The notes under the pieces are model-generated. The model was not told where the DNA came from and ran no database searches. It saw only the letters and a program-made list of their open reading frames with translations. The position numbers were made by a program, and so were the translations under genes. DNA of 64,000 bases from the NCBI GenBank assembly GCA_007449985.2, contig VIIQ02000064.1, forward strand, positions 310,001 through 374,000, given 5' to 3'. This document shows positions 10,278 to 22,038 of the stretch, piece after piece; within the stretch, counting starts at the first letter, position 1; every line of letters starts with the position of its first letter. The stretch is from Desmodesmus armatus (lineage: Eukaryota; Chlorophyta; Chlorophyceae; Sphaeropleales; Scenedesmaceae).

Positions 10278-13200
10278 TTGAGAAGGTCCGAGGGAGGCTA
10301 CACAGCGCCTCAGCGCAATCCAAGCTGTCCAAAAGGGATTAATATAACTCAAAAGCTACCGTATAACTTCCGAGCTCCACAGAGTTGCTGGTTCTGATGG
10401 GGGCCGGGGAGGTCAATGTCCCCCGAATAAAGATCCAGCCAAACCATTTGCACGCTGAAGCATAGAACCATCACATATAACAGCTAATAAGATAGACACT
10501 TGGATCTAAACGCACAAGATCTCTTGGTCAATAACAAGCAATACAAGTTCGGAACATCGTTTTTGAGGGGCACCTGTAGTGGCAGCCGATATTTACGGTC
10601 TGTGCTTGTCGTGCCGAAGTATGCGATCTTTCTTTGCCAGCTGTGGCTTGCTGTTGGCTCTGAGGGGATTTTCACAGGCACCATCATGATCAACTCAACA
10701 CAACTGCAGCTCACATCTCCATGCCTCGCTTCAGTAGGAAAAGCTACGTCATGACTGGCACTTGCACCAGCATGTCAATTGGATATGCTGCTCACTCACA
10801 ACACCATATATATGTTGCACCTTACATGTTGCGCGACTGCAGTGCAGGCAAGTATGTGCAGCCCTTGGTATCTGACACGGCTGGGAAGCGAGAAGGGTCT
10901 CATTACAGCAGAGCTGGAAGAAATAATCCTGTACTGGAAACTGCACAAATGCAGATATCACTCTTGATCAATCTCATCTGCTCCCATTTCATCAATGAGT
11001 GCGACCACCTGCCAAACCTAGCATAAGGACACACTAGTGCCCAAACAGGTGCATCCCAGTAACAACACACCCTGACGCTCCCCAGACGCACCAAGACCAT
11101 AACCAACACGATCCAGGACCACAAACAGAGGACAGCCCTCGGCACCGTACCTGCACAAGACAGATGCAAACAAGTGTAGCCACACTCCACTAGGCACAGA
11201 CCACAGAGAGCATGGTCACAGTATGCTAGGACAGCAGCAGACAAGAAAAGCCAGTCCAGCTCTGATCGGCTCACGGACAAAACATATACAGATATATGCA
11301 CGCACACACAACACATGCTGTGGGGTACAAGGAGGGGAATAGACAACAAGGCACTTAACAAACACATTGAGTGCTGCCCTGTAGGCAGCAGCAGGTCGAG
11401 ACTGCAAGAGGAACAGCAGGGAGCTTGCCGCGATAAGCTATCACTCCCTTTCTGAATTCGCTGTGTGTGTGTCCATTGCACCGGATGTCGCCGCACTGGG
11501 GTGCAGCGTCCTGACCATCCAAGGTGCAAAGCGTTCTGAGGCTGGCACACTACCTAAACCACCCTCACACAAAAACCTCCAGCCAAGCATCGAGGAGCGC
11601 TGATGCCTGGGGGTGTAATACTGGAGCAAGCCACGCAGAGTGGACGGAGCAAACAAACCAGCCGTGAAAACGTGTACACCACCATCAATGCTGCAGAACA
11701 TGGCCAGTGCCAGGCAGCAGCAACCCAGTCAAAGAGAAGCACACACCGAACTCATGTATCAACACCAAGCACACACCAAACTCTGCCGAGTACAGCAGCA
11801 CTGCAATCAAGTAGTAGCCTCAGGACTAGTACATCGCATGCCATGCACGAGACTATTCACAATAGCAAAAAGGGGTGCCACTGCAGCACGCATATCTCTC
11901 TGCTGGACCGAAAACATGTATTTACGGATTTGCCACACTCCCTCTCAAAACTGCAGACACATCAAAACACCCCAAATGATCCTTGCTGGTTTGTGCAGAA
12001 ACATTTCTTGCAATCCCTGACTGACTCAAAAACCACACTGTGAATTGTACAAGAAGCCACATACAACCACCCTTCACTGCAAAGCCTCGTTGCGCAATTG
12101 CCCCGGCCAGCAAGGCTCGGTGAACGCTGGCCTAGGCACAGGCACAGACAAAAGCTGACGCAATCGACACCCCCCCCCCCTCTCCCTCACGATCACTCGA
12201 GACTGGCCCAGCAAAACCTGTCAGGCCTGTGATGCGCCATAGTAAGCACAGCGAGGGCCTTGGCCAGGTGATGGCCGGACACTGACGCCACCTTATGTCA
12301 AGATGCCATGTACATACGACCACTCAGCACTGCAGTGCTGCATGAAGCACACACGTGGGCAAGCCCCAACAGGGAGCCTTAGGCTCAGCCCAACACAATG
12401 CAGACCTCGCGTGGTCCTTGCTGCCACGGAAGCAATGCTCGGTTGGAGGCCAAGTCTTTGCCTATGTAAAACCTTGGAAAGTGTCGCAGCAACAATCTTC
12501 CAACGTGCAAACCACTCATGCTAACAGAAGGAAAAGGGAGCCGCACCTTGACCTTAATTAGGCTGTGCACACCCGCATCTCCACATGGGGTGAACAACAG
12601 AGGGAAGTTCAAAGGAGCCTGGGATCAGTGCTCATTATGCGCAGTCACACACGCGCGCCAACAACCGCAACGTACGCCTAACAGACCTGAAAGCGCTCCT
12701 GCAGGAAAGCGGCATGCACCAAGGCCGGCATTCCCTGCAGTGAATGTGACGCATGGTGAACAAGGTATGGATACAAGAGGAGATTGCGGGTGGGAAAGTG
12801 CCTCATGACCCGCAGGGGGAACACAGACACACCCCATTGGTAGACCCAAACACGGGCTCAAGACCTTGCAAAAGAACAGTACCTCAACAAGACAGGCCAC
12901 AGCCTGTCAGCAGGCGCAGGAAGAAGTGACCACACTTCCAAGTGTCTTACACACACGCTCTCAGAGGCTTCAACACACCCACAAAAACACATGTAGACAC
13001 CTGCACCTCAAGGGAGATGGTTGAGCTGGCCTTATCCATACGAATTCAACATGCACGCAGATTTCAGCAAGGCCGCAAATGGTATACGCTGTCCAAGCAT
13101 GCCAGGAACGGACACGGTGACCGCCCCAAATGCTACAAAGAGACCGCGCATGCAAAACCCTGCAAAGGAAAGTGAAGGCTGCCTGGCATGCAACTGCAAC

Positions 13201-13818
13201 CAAACATGCACACGCGACATTGCGAAGCACGGCAGAACGACGCAGCATGCCACAGGCGCTGGAAGATGCAACATAGCAACAAGTACCTGCAAAGTGCCAA
13301 TGAACCTATTATGCACTTGCAGGAGGCTGCAAATGTGCTTGATGCCACCCCACCACGGTGCAACAATCTGACAGACAAGGGCGATACCAGCTCAGAATGC
13401 AACATCTGCCACAGCATCCCACATTGTGCATAAGTGCCAACATGCACGCAAGGGTGCAAAAGCAAGCAGTGTGGGCCCATCTGGACAGCCTGCTGATGCA
13501 GGCGACGCTGGAAACAAGGCGCCAGGGAATGCAAGTACAGCTCTACATTGAGTTAAGTAAGGGACAAAGCTGATGCCTTACTCAAATCGCACAGGCAGCT
13601 TGCAGCCATCACCAGGCTACATCTGCAGACCAACAACCCACCGCAGGGCCAAACTCCAGCACCCAGGCATATCTGCTGTCTATGCAAGATGTCGCAGCTC
13701 AAACAGTGCTGTCTCAAACTGCACTGACAAAGTGCAAGGACCGCAACAGCAATGCAGTCGCCAGACGCGGCACACACCAGACACGACACGAACAACAATC
13801 AAAAATGGTGTTGTGTTG

Positions 13819-13823
13819 TTACA
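13819..13823 (-). terminator. Candidate TGTAA polyadenylation signal
   Basis: TTACA on the plus strand reads TGTAA on the minus strand, about 170 nt past the stop at 13993. TGTAA is the usual green-algal poly(A) signal; assignment to this gene is inference. Confidence 0.4.
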
Positions 13824-13992
13824 GACATGTGGACTTCTGTACACACTTGGTAAGTGCAGTGTGTAGGAAAGATTGACCTTGCGCGCCATGCAGTGTGCCT
13901 GCGCTCTACCAAGCACACACCCATAGCACCACCAAGAACAGTCACACCATGATGATGACCATACAGAGGGAGGACAGGGACTGGGAAGGAGT

Positions 13993-15130
13993 TCAAGGGC
14001 TGCGCTGGGGGTGCACGTTGACAGGATGGCTGATGGAGCCTCCTGCAGCCAACAGGATGCAGCTGTCCTCTGACAGCGTTGAGGGGCTGACAATGACCTT
14101 GCCATCATGCTCGATACCTGCCCTCTGCATGTCGTGCATCTCAAAAGAGCCCTCCAGCTCCATATGCTGCCCCGCCAGGTTCACCACTGCGCTGGCGTCC
14201 TCATCATGGCTGAGGGAGGCGCAGGACATGTACATGGTGGGGCCGCTGCTGCTGTTCAGCACGCTGACGGAGCCGCCGGGCTGCACCAGGGCCACCAGGG
14301 CGTTGTTTATCTTGCGGATGATGGCAGGTCCCAGCACACTGTAGTTGCCAAACAGGTCGACAGGGCCCAGCGGCAGGCTGATGCTGGTGTGGCTAGCCTG
14401 CATTGTCGCAGTGGGCGCCTGCAACAGCACGACGTGCAGTCACAAGAGGGTCAAAGGTGTTGCGCCTGAGCGTGGCCCCCAAGGCCAACAGGGGCTGTTC
14501 CGCTGACTATGCTGGCAGTAGCGCAGCCAGCTAAAAAGCTGCAACCAGGGCTGTCACATACATTTTGGTGGTCATGCAATAAAAAGCTGTACAATGGCAG
14601 GGTGCACCGGGCCTGCAGAGGCCTAACGGGCTCCACTTCCAGGGCTGGGCTGTGTTCAAAGAGCAGCACTGCAAGCCCACAGCCAGCGATCATTTAAGGA
14701 GCAGACAGTCAAAACACACCTGCAGTGTGTTGGCGCGTGAGTTCCTGGATGGAGCCGGCACAGGCGCCAGGTCCACCCTCTGCAGCTTGCTCTGATGGTG
14801 TCCTGCAGCAAGTACACGTAGCCAATGACGACGGGAGATGCACAGGCTGGCCGTAAGATCGGGATGGAGACACAGCCAAAAAAACATTTGCAGCCGCTAT
14901 CTGGACGAGGGGCTGCACCAGGGGTGCATGCGAGACCTTTAATTGCGGATCACACAAGGCCAATGTTTCTCTCTGCAGGCGGCAGAGCGCCAGCACCGAC
15001 ACGCAGCAGACTCACCACGTTGAGGACTGCGTGTCACGACTGCCACCATGGCTTCGGACACAGCAGGAACTTTGATGGAGCGCTTTGCTTGCTGGACAGC
15101 AGGGAGCTCCCTCAGGCTGCGTTGCAACAT
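13993..15130 (-). CDS. Unrecognised 207-residue protein, three exons
   Basis: Exons 15130-15016, 14802-14720 and 14418-13993 (TGA stop) join with matching phases (1, then 0) at GTGAGT/GCAG-type sites. The N-terminal 60 or so residues are rich in Arg, Ser, Ala and Val with no acidic cluster, so they could be an organelle-targeting peptide. The last exon encodes a compact, non-repetitive domain of about 140 residues starting near LPLGPVDLFGNYSVLGP, with alternating hydrophobic strands and a Gly/Ala-rich patch close to the C-terminus. No motif allowed me to name a family or activity. The start ATG is 337 bp from the divergent COQ5 start, so the two may share a promoter. Gene structure is fairly secure; function is unknown. 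Confidence 0.7.
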
Positions 15131-15467
15131 GGTGTATCTTTTTCACGTTGAAGATGATTGACACGAAGACGCTTGAGCCTTTCGAGAAGAAGAAGCAAGA
15201 GCCAAGACGTGTCCGAGAGCTTGCTCGCGTCGAGGCAGAATGAGCGCGAGGCAACGGCTATGACAAGTTGGCCAAATCACAATGACTTACAAAGCACAGG
15301 GCGGGTCAAGCTCAAGCATAGCTCAACTTTTGAGGTTCATGGTTGTATGGCAGTTGCCAACCAACCACTTTGTGAGTCTGGATTGATCGTCTGATGCTGT
15401 CATGCAGTGATGCAGTCATCCAAGTAAGAGCCTCCCCACACTGTCAACCTCACAAGCATCAACAACC
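15131..15467. promoter_or_regulatory. Shared divergent promoter region (unknown gene / COQ5)
   Basis: 337 bp separate two head-to-head start codons. There is no coding exon in between, so both core promoters and 5' UTRs must fit here. No TATA box is obvious. Confidence 0.55.
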
Positions 15468-16363
15468 ATGCTGAGAGGCAGCTTGAGTCACCCCCTCCTC
15501 CTGCGCAGTGTCTGTGGCCTTGCTGAGTGCTGTCAGTCCGTGCTTCTATTCCAAGCTAACAGGGCCTTGTCAACCTCAGTGCAGCATCCAGACACGCCAC
15601 CAGCTGACTTGACAGCCAGTTCCAGCGAAGCAAGCAGCAGTAGCAGCAGCAGCAGCTTCCACCCATCCAGCCAAGAGCAGCCTGGCGATGAAACAATTGA
15701 CTTTGGTAAGTCCAAAATGAACTTTAGCTCTCCAAAGACCGAACCTGCCACCGTGCACCACCACAACCACCACAACCTGTGGGTCCACCTTCGTGCCCTT
15801 GTTGCCTCCTGTGCATTTGCAGGGTTCCGGACTGTGGCACGCCAGGAGAAGGAATCCTTGGTGCGGCAGGTTTTCAGCAATGTTGCCAGCAGCTATGACG
15901 TCATGAACGACCTCATGAGCGGCGGCCTGCACCGCCTGTGGAAAGACAGGTGTGTGAGCCAAGCTCACTGGCACAGCCACAGCTGTGTTCCAGGGTGGGG
16001 AGCCTGAGTTGGACAGCAGAGCCCTGTGTTTTGCAGATTGTACCGCACACGTGGTGTGTGGTGCTTTGACTGCATCATTCATGCACACCACGGCACCCAC
16101 AGTACAGGCACACCAACACAGACTGTCAGCAACCATGGCAGAGTGATATTGGTGTAGGACAGCCGTGCATCACGCAGCACAAGTCCTATGAACTTTAGGA
16201 GGGCAGCGGGGCCTGCCCAACATCACGTGCTGTGTCCTGCACATGTCTGTGCAGTCTGGTGGGCACTCTGGGCCCCTTTGCAGGCATGCAGCACCTAGAT
16301 GTGGCAGGTGGCACAGGCGATGTGGCCTTCAGAGTGCTGCGTGCGATACGTGCAGCAGAGGCT

Positions 16364-16406
<43 letters not shown>

Positions 16407-17981
16407 GGCAACCGCAGCAGCCTAGTCAACAGCAGCCGCAGCATCCAGAGCCAGGGCACGTGACAGTGTTTGACATCAATGCAGAGATGTTGGAGGTGGG
16501 CAAGCGCAGAGCACAGGATCAAGGTGAGGCCGGCCACACCAGTGCAGCACCGAAGCTGAAACAGCAGTGACGACGTGCATAGCCCAAGGCTGCAACAGCA
16601 GCCATGCATATTATGGCAGCTGGTGTATGCAGTGGCACTGGGAGCTCCGATGGCTGTAGCAGCTTTGGCAGCTGCGCTACATCATGCATATGACGTGTAT
16701 CGGCCCACCTCCTGCACCCGCTCACACCCGCCACACCTCCGCCCTAGGCACCCAGGCAGCAATCTCCACCCTAACAGCAGCCTCCCATTCCTGGTCGGTA
16801 GCAACGTAACGCAGGAACCTTGTAGCAGCGTAAACACAGCAACCTGATAATTGTGCACCACGTTTTCTTCCGAACAAATACCAGCATCAGCATCAGCATT
16901 GCGTCTGCCCTCATTGTCCTGACCCTTGCTGCTCCTGACTCCTCTTTGCAGGCCTGACCGGTCTGTCCTGGGTGCAAGGCAACGCGCAGGAGCTGCCCTT
17001 CCCAGATGCCTGCATGGACGCATACACCGTCGCATTTGGCATCCGCAACATGACAGACCGGGACGCAGCGCTGTCTGAGGCCTACCGGGTGCTCAAGCGG
17101 GGCGGGCGGCTGCTGTGTCTGGAGTTCTCCCAGGTCAGACAGACGAATTTGTAGACTGTGCATTAGACTTGTCTTACGTTCTTCTTCATGCTTCGGACGC
17201 TGTTCTGGAGGTGCCTGGCTTCTTTCCTGGTCCCCCATAAGCCTCTGGCACCCTTGTGGGTTGCTCAGCTTTTGCTGAGCCAATGATTGTATCACTGCAA
17301 CAGGTCAGCCTGCCGCTGCTGAAGCAGGCCTACGACCTGTACTCCTTCAACGTCATCCCTAAGATAGGCGGGCTGGTGGCTGGTGATGAGGGCAGCTACC
17401 AATACCTGGTGGAGAGCATACGGCAGTTCCCTGACCAGGTGAGCGTGTGCGTGTGTAAGACACTTAGAGGGACAGTGGTGTGTGTGGTGGTGGTGGGTTG
17501 GTGGGCGGGGGGAAGTGCAACGGGCCCGGCTGTTGAGCTTGGCGGACAGAGTTCTGGCACCTCTTGTAGGGTGTGGCGGCATTGCATTACATGTCCCGAC
17601 AGGCCAGACCCAAGCCAGTGCAGTTGTGCTTCACGCTCAACAGTTGGTTAAAAGTTGGGCTTGGAGTATGCCTCTGGTTAACTGTTGGTGCCTGCTTGTT
17701 CCTTGCAATGCTGACCCTACATCTGTCACACAGTACAGTGCAGGTGGCCTAGCCATGTGCCAGCACCCCCTTGCCAGACACTATTTGAAGCATGAGTAGA
17801 GACACTGGTTGCAGCATGAGCAGAAGTGTTGGTGTTTGCTGACAACTGGTCCACCTTGTATTGTGTCATTTGCCTGCAGGAAACATGGGCTGACCAGATC
17901 CGGGCAGCTGGCTTCAAAGCAGTCACGTATGAGAACCTGACAGGCGGGGTTGTGGCCATCCACTCTGGTTTCAAGCTGTAG
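15468..17981 (+). CDS. COQ5: COQ5, mitochondrial 2-methoxy-6-polyprenyl-1,4-benzoquinol methylase
   Basis: Six exons join in phase: 15468-15705, 15823-15949, 16255-16523, 16952-17133, 17304-17438 and 17880-17981, giving 350 residues. The protein catalyses the SAM-dependent C-methylation of ubiquinone biosynthesis inside mitochondria. UbiE/COQ5 hallmarks appear in order: [27 protein letters not shown] (SAM motif I, about residue 136), [75 protein letters not shown] and a C-terminal GFKL-stop. The first 75 residues are Ser/Leu/Arg-rich and look like a mitochondrial presequence followed by a Ser tract. Odd feature: a Gln-14 run plus more Gln/Pro (residues 159-190) interrupts the Rossmann fold between motif I and strand 2. 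The gene converges with PIG-U, the stops being 181 bp apart. Identification is secure. Confidence 0.96.
16364..16405 (+). repeat. (CAG)14 inside the COQ5 catalytic domain
   Basis: Fourteen perfect CAG units in frame as Gln, followed by further Gln/Pro codons. It sits between the SAM motif I helix and the next beta strand. Confidence 0.97.
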
Positions 17982-18152
17982 TGTGGTGCTGCAGTTGTCC
18001 TCCCAGCATTTCTCAGGACTGTGACATGCCCTGCATGCAGTTGAGATGCAGTTGATGCACACTGTCTGCTATGTGATGCTTTGCAGCCATCTGTAGCTTC
18101 AAAAAACATGTGTCAAGGCTGCACATGCGCTCACGGCGCACTTGCTCTCTGT

Positions 18153-18157
18153 TGTAA
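18153..18157 (+). terminator. Candidate TGTAA polyadenylation signal of COQ5
   Basis: TGTAA lies 172 nt after the COQ5 stop and only a few bases before the PIG-U stop codon (18165-18163), so the two transcripts probably overlap at their 3' ends. Confidence 0.45.
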
Positions 18158-18162
18158 AGTGT

Positions 18163-20398
18163 TCATTCGTTGTGTTCACAACTCAACACCTGAGCCTGCA
18201 GCTGTGCAGCATACTGCTGCGCAGCTCTATCAGCAGAGACCTCCTGGCCCTGTGCAGACACCAGCCTGGGTGGAGGGCCCTTGCCCGCAAGCCATCTCTC
18301 CAACAGCACTGTCAAACGCAGCATCTGCATCAGGAACACCGTGCACCACACCCCTAAAAGCAGAGTGATCGAGTAGAAAAAGTTGGCATTGGCCGAGTCC
18401 AGCACGATCCACTGGTGCCACATGGCCGGCCCTAGCACAAGCAGCAGTGCAAAGCTGTTGACAAGGAACATCTTCAGCTTCAGGCTTTGTAGCTGCTGCT
18501 GCAGCAGTGGCAGCAGGACCATGCAAGGGACGAGATCCCCCACGCATGCATATGGCTTGAACATGAATGTGATGAACAGCTGCACCCAGGCTACAAACAG
18601 TGGTCGGTTGTGGAAGCGAACAGCCACAGGAACAATCAGCACCAGGGCAAACGAGTGGAACACAAACAGGAAGAAGGGAACAAACTCTGTAAACACCTCT
18701 GTGAAGAAGTACCACCACAACCCTATGTTGGGGGTGAGGTCTCTGAGAAAAAGGGTCAGCCCGTACACACGCCCAGCCCAACAGCTGCTCAGCCGGGCCA
18801 GCAAAGCAGCGCTGCTGCTGCCTTGCTGAGCATCCTGAACTGCTGACAGCAGCGGAGTGAAGCACTGCGAGTCAGGGTGCTGGTGCAGCACTTGATCCGA
18901 CAGCACCAACAGCACCAACATGCTGGCTAACAAGACGCCCACACACCACAAACAGGGGCCCCAACTAAGCTGCTGTACCGCTGCGTGCTGCTGTATGCTG
19001 TGCCGAGGTTGCCGCCTGGTGGCAGTCGCCGCCTGCTGCTGCTGACAAAGACCCTGGTCCAACTGTTGATGCTGCTGTTCATGCTGTGGCTTCCTGCGCG
19101 AGGGTGTTGTGGTGGATGGTGGTGGTCTGCTGGCATCTGTTGGATTGAAGTCTCCCTGCTGGCCTGCTGCTGCTAGCTGCATGCTGCTGCTGCTGTGCTG
19201 TGGACCCAGCGGCACAGCCTGCAAGGGGTCCTCAACTCCATACCGCAGCATGAGCAGCAAAGGCACCTGCACAACAACAGTAGCGGCAGAGTTGCTAACT
19301 GAGGTGAAGAATAATACACCATGCTGCACCATTGGCACGCCACCTGCTCATGTCTGTCATGGTGAGGCTGCTCCAACATGCGCTGAGCCACCCAGGGCGT
19401 GTTTTGCTGAGGAAGCTGTCAACAAGTGTAAACCTTCAACACACACCCACGCCCGATCCGTCCACTCAAGCAGATGCAGTCAGTGCAGACAAGAGTAAAG
19501 CAAAACACACTTCCACCCTGCTTCCAGGTGTTTCCAGGTGTACCCTTGGCTATATGTGGTCAGTCGGCGTGTCCATCTTCCTGCTCACCAGCAGCAGCAG
19601 CGGGTGCAAGCCCAGGTAGGCCCCCACAGCAAGGCCAAACCCAGCCAATGGTCCATTGCCTAGGCAGCCGCCAGCCAGCGCGACCAGCACAGCTGCGTTC
19701 TCTGCCGATGTTGTTGTACCCGCCACACAAGTGAGGATGGTGAATGGGTTGAACAGGTAGCACAGGGCCAGCTGGGTAGCACTGAGCCACGGGGCGTCTG
19801 CACACAGGCAGGAGCACAGCATATGCGACCAGGACTGTTGAGTGAATTGAGGGGCAATGACAGTGCGAGCTGCTACCAGTCGACCAACAGCACTCAACCC
19901 GTCAAATACAGTCGAAACCAGGCCAGGGGCCCTTAGCACTTGCTGGCAATTTGCGGGGCAAACAAGCACACTCTGCCCAGCCCTGCTGCTGTGACACAGT
20001 CCCTGCCTCTCACCTCTCGCTGGTGCTCCTTTTCTGCCCGCTCTGTTGTACAGTGCTGATGCTGCTGCATACACAGCTGTCGCTGCTGCTATGTCTGCCA
20101 CAATGTTTGGCACGACACACAGCACCGGGTGCAGGGCCACTGGGGCGGTGACTGCCAGCCAGAGGGGTGCCACATGGCATGAGTCACCAGCATACGGCGA
20201 CACACCCAGCTGCAAAAGGGCTAGTCCCTCTCGCGTTTTGAGCGCTGTATTCGCCGGTGTGGTCACTTTCGGCTGCCAGATCAGTGCCTCCCCTGCCCCC
20301 AGCACCACCAGCAGCACCCGCACTGCCACTGCCACTGCTGCATGCCAAGCGCACGTGAGCTGCTGCTTGCAGCTGAATCCCATCGTTGATATATTCAA
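18163..20398 (-). CDS. PIGU: PIG-U, GPI transamidase subunit (Cdc91 family)
   Basis: Two exons, 20398-19589 and 19266-18163 (TGA stop), join in phase 0 for about 637 residues. PIG-U is a multi-pass ER membrane subunit of the GPI transamidase that attaches GPI anchors to proteins. Family signatures: EGLALLQLGVSPYAGD near the N-terminus, YLFNPFTILTCVAGTTTS, and DLTPNIGLWWYFFTEVF followed by FFLFVF. Many hydrophobic helices are visible. The protein is longer than usual for the family (roughly 435 residues). A Gln/Ser/Pro-rich insert of about 100 residues follows RYGVEDP. A second insert around GERQGLCHSS to QSWSHM in exon 1 could hide an unspliced intron bounded by GTGAGAGG and a CCAG acceptor. 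The start may be this ATG or MGFS five codons on. The gene is divergent from the J-domain gene. Confidence 0.92.
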
Positions 20399-20768
20399 AC
20401 GTGTTGAGTCATGTGGAACAATACCGTTAAACAGTGCACTGTTCAGCTGGCATTGAGAGTGATCTCAGAATAGATCCAGTGAGTAGAATAGCGCCTTCTA
20501 GCGGGTACTGACCGCCACCAAGTCACTAATGGTTTCTAAATGTTTCGGTCGCACACAGTCGACATCTCAGATGTGCCAGTGTGTCACCAGCCGTTACTAA
20601 CCGCCAAAGTACTTGCAACAGGCACTGCCGGGCAGGGTAGAAATTTCAGCCATGCTGCTGCTGTAATTCAGCTTACGTTGTAAGCTATGATCTCTCATCT
20701 TTTGGTCAGCTGCCATCAAGGAGACAGTCACACACAGCGTCAGACACCCTGCTGCATCAGAGCAGCGG
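20399..20768. promoter_or_regulatory. Shared divergent promoter region (PIG-U / J-domain gene)
   Basis: 370 bp between head-to-head start codons. It contains a perfect 14-bp palindrome AACAGTGCACTGTT (20430-20443) and two copies of TACTRACCGCCA (about 20506 and 20596). Their role is unknown. Confidence 0.5.
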
Positions 20769-22038
20769 ATGCAGCAGGGATGCATCCGGCATCAGCCTGC
20801 TGCCCGATGTAGTAGGCTCACAAGGAGAAGGCAGCTGCGCACGCTGTGTTTCTCCAGCACAAGTAAGTCCCCTTGCTGCCAGGTGACAACACCCATCAGC
20901 CACTGCAAGTGATGTTCGACTGAGCCCTGTTTGTGTTTCTTTGCTGTACTGCAGATGACTTGTACAGCATCTTGTCTGTGCCTGCAACAGCAACTCCAGC
21001 AGAAATCAAGGCAGCTTACCGCAAGTTGGTGCATGATCTGCACCCTGACAAACATGCACACAAGGAGGCAGCAGGCCAGGTGTGTGACAGAACACTCCTC
21101 TCTGACCAGTGGCTGGCAATCGGTATGCATGCGTTCGGGCTGAACCTGCATCTTTACCTGGTCCTGCTGTTGTTGACACATGGTCTACCTGGCTGGTTGG
21201 CTGGGTGGTTGGTTCTTTGACAACAGTCTGCTCTGCAAAACTGTGATGTTGCAGGCCACTACAGCTGATGCTTTTGTGAGGTGCAAGTTGGCATATGAGG
21301 TGCTGTCAGACACAGAGCAGCGCAGGCAGTATGATGAGGCCCTGGCAGCTGCTGGAGGGGCAGCTGCTGACGGGCAGGTGTGTGCAGATTCAATCTTGTT
21401 GGAATGCTGCGGAATTGACTCATTGTGTGTACCTGTTGCTCAGTATGCGCCCAACTTACCGGCATGCCTAGGCAGCGCTGCAGAGCTTGCAGCTGACGAT
21501 CAGCGTATGAGGGGCCATTGTGTGCCAAGCAGCCGTCCGTCCCTGCCACTGTGACTGCTGCTGCTGTGTGCAGGGTCGAGGCCAAGCCCCTGCGCAGGCA
21601 TGGAGCCCCTACAACGGCTGGATGGATGCATATGAGCACAGCAGCCAGCACAGCAGCCAACGTTCCCACGAGCAGGCAAACAGCACCGACCCTACCACAG
21701 CCGGTCAGGATGCCTCTGACTACTACCAGACGCTGCAGGAGGCTACAGCTGCTACAGCAGCAGCTGGCGCAAGCAGCAGCGGCTTGTCGGATTACAGGGA
21801 TCCGTTGGCTTCAACAGTCGGTGCTGAGGCAGGCACCCATGGTGCCGACGAGCAGCAGCAGGGTGCCGCAGGACGGCAGCCGTCAGCAGTACGTGCAGCG
21901 CTGCTCGACGAGCATGGCATAGCGCTGGAGCAGTTCAGCAGCCTGCAGGATGCTGTGTCAGCACTGGCCGAGAGAGAACAGCAGCAGACGGTGGTGGGTT
22001 TGGCGGAGGGAGACTATGACAATGCATGGCAGCTGTGA
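20769..22038 (+). CDS. J-domain (DnaJ/Hsp40-type) protein, 268 residues
   Basis: Four exons join in phase: 20769-20862, 20955-21079, 21255-21377 and 21574-22038. The J-domain is spread over exons 2 and 3: DLYSILSV, AEIKAAYRKLVHDLHPDK with the HPD tripeptide intact, then LAYEVLSDTEQRRQYDEAL. No G/F, zinc or C-terminal substrate domain of classical DnaJ follows, so it is a J-domain-only (type III) co-chaperone that should stimulate an Hsp70. The start chosen gives about 30 residues rich in Arg, Gln and Cys without acidic residues, a plausible plastid or mitochondrial transit peptide; an upstream ATG at about 20687 is out of frame. The C-terminal exon is Gln/Ser/Ala-rich and ends in an acidic, helical EREQQQTVVGLAEGDYDNAW tail of unknown role. 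The specific partner is not recognisable. Confidence 0.9.

Larger units (their letters stand above)
9924..13992. other. Gene-free stretch, mostly C/A-rich
   Basis: No convincing coding exon seen on either strand. About 10.75-13.99 kb is C/A-rich on the plus strand, consistent with a long 3' flank of the minus-strand gene ending at 13993. The segment 10.08-10.7 kb differs: it is more A/T-rich and carries a series of hairpins. A C-run sits at about 12.17 kb. Confidence 0.5.

Noticed and set aside
10400..10560. Possible U2-snRNA-like segment on the minus strand
   Set aside because: GATCCAAGTGT and TATCTTATTAGC look like U2, but the invariant GTAGTA branch-site pairing sequence is absent and the Sm site is missing.
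9924..13992. Hidden genes in the C/A-rich stretch
   Set aside because: Open frames are short, lack motifs and do not join by phase; the composition matches 3' flanks elsewhere in the window.
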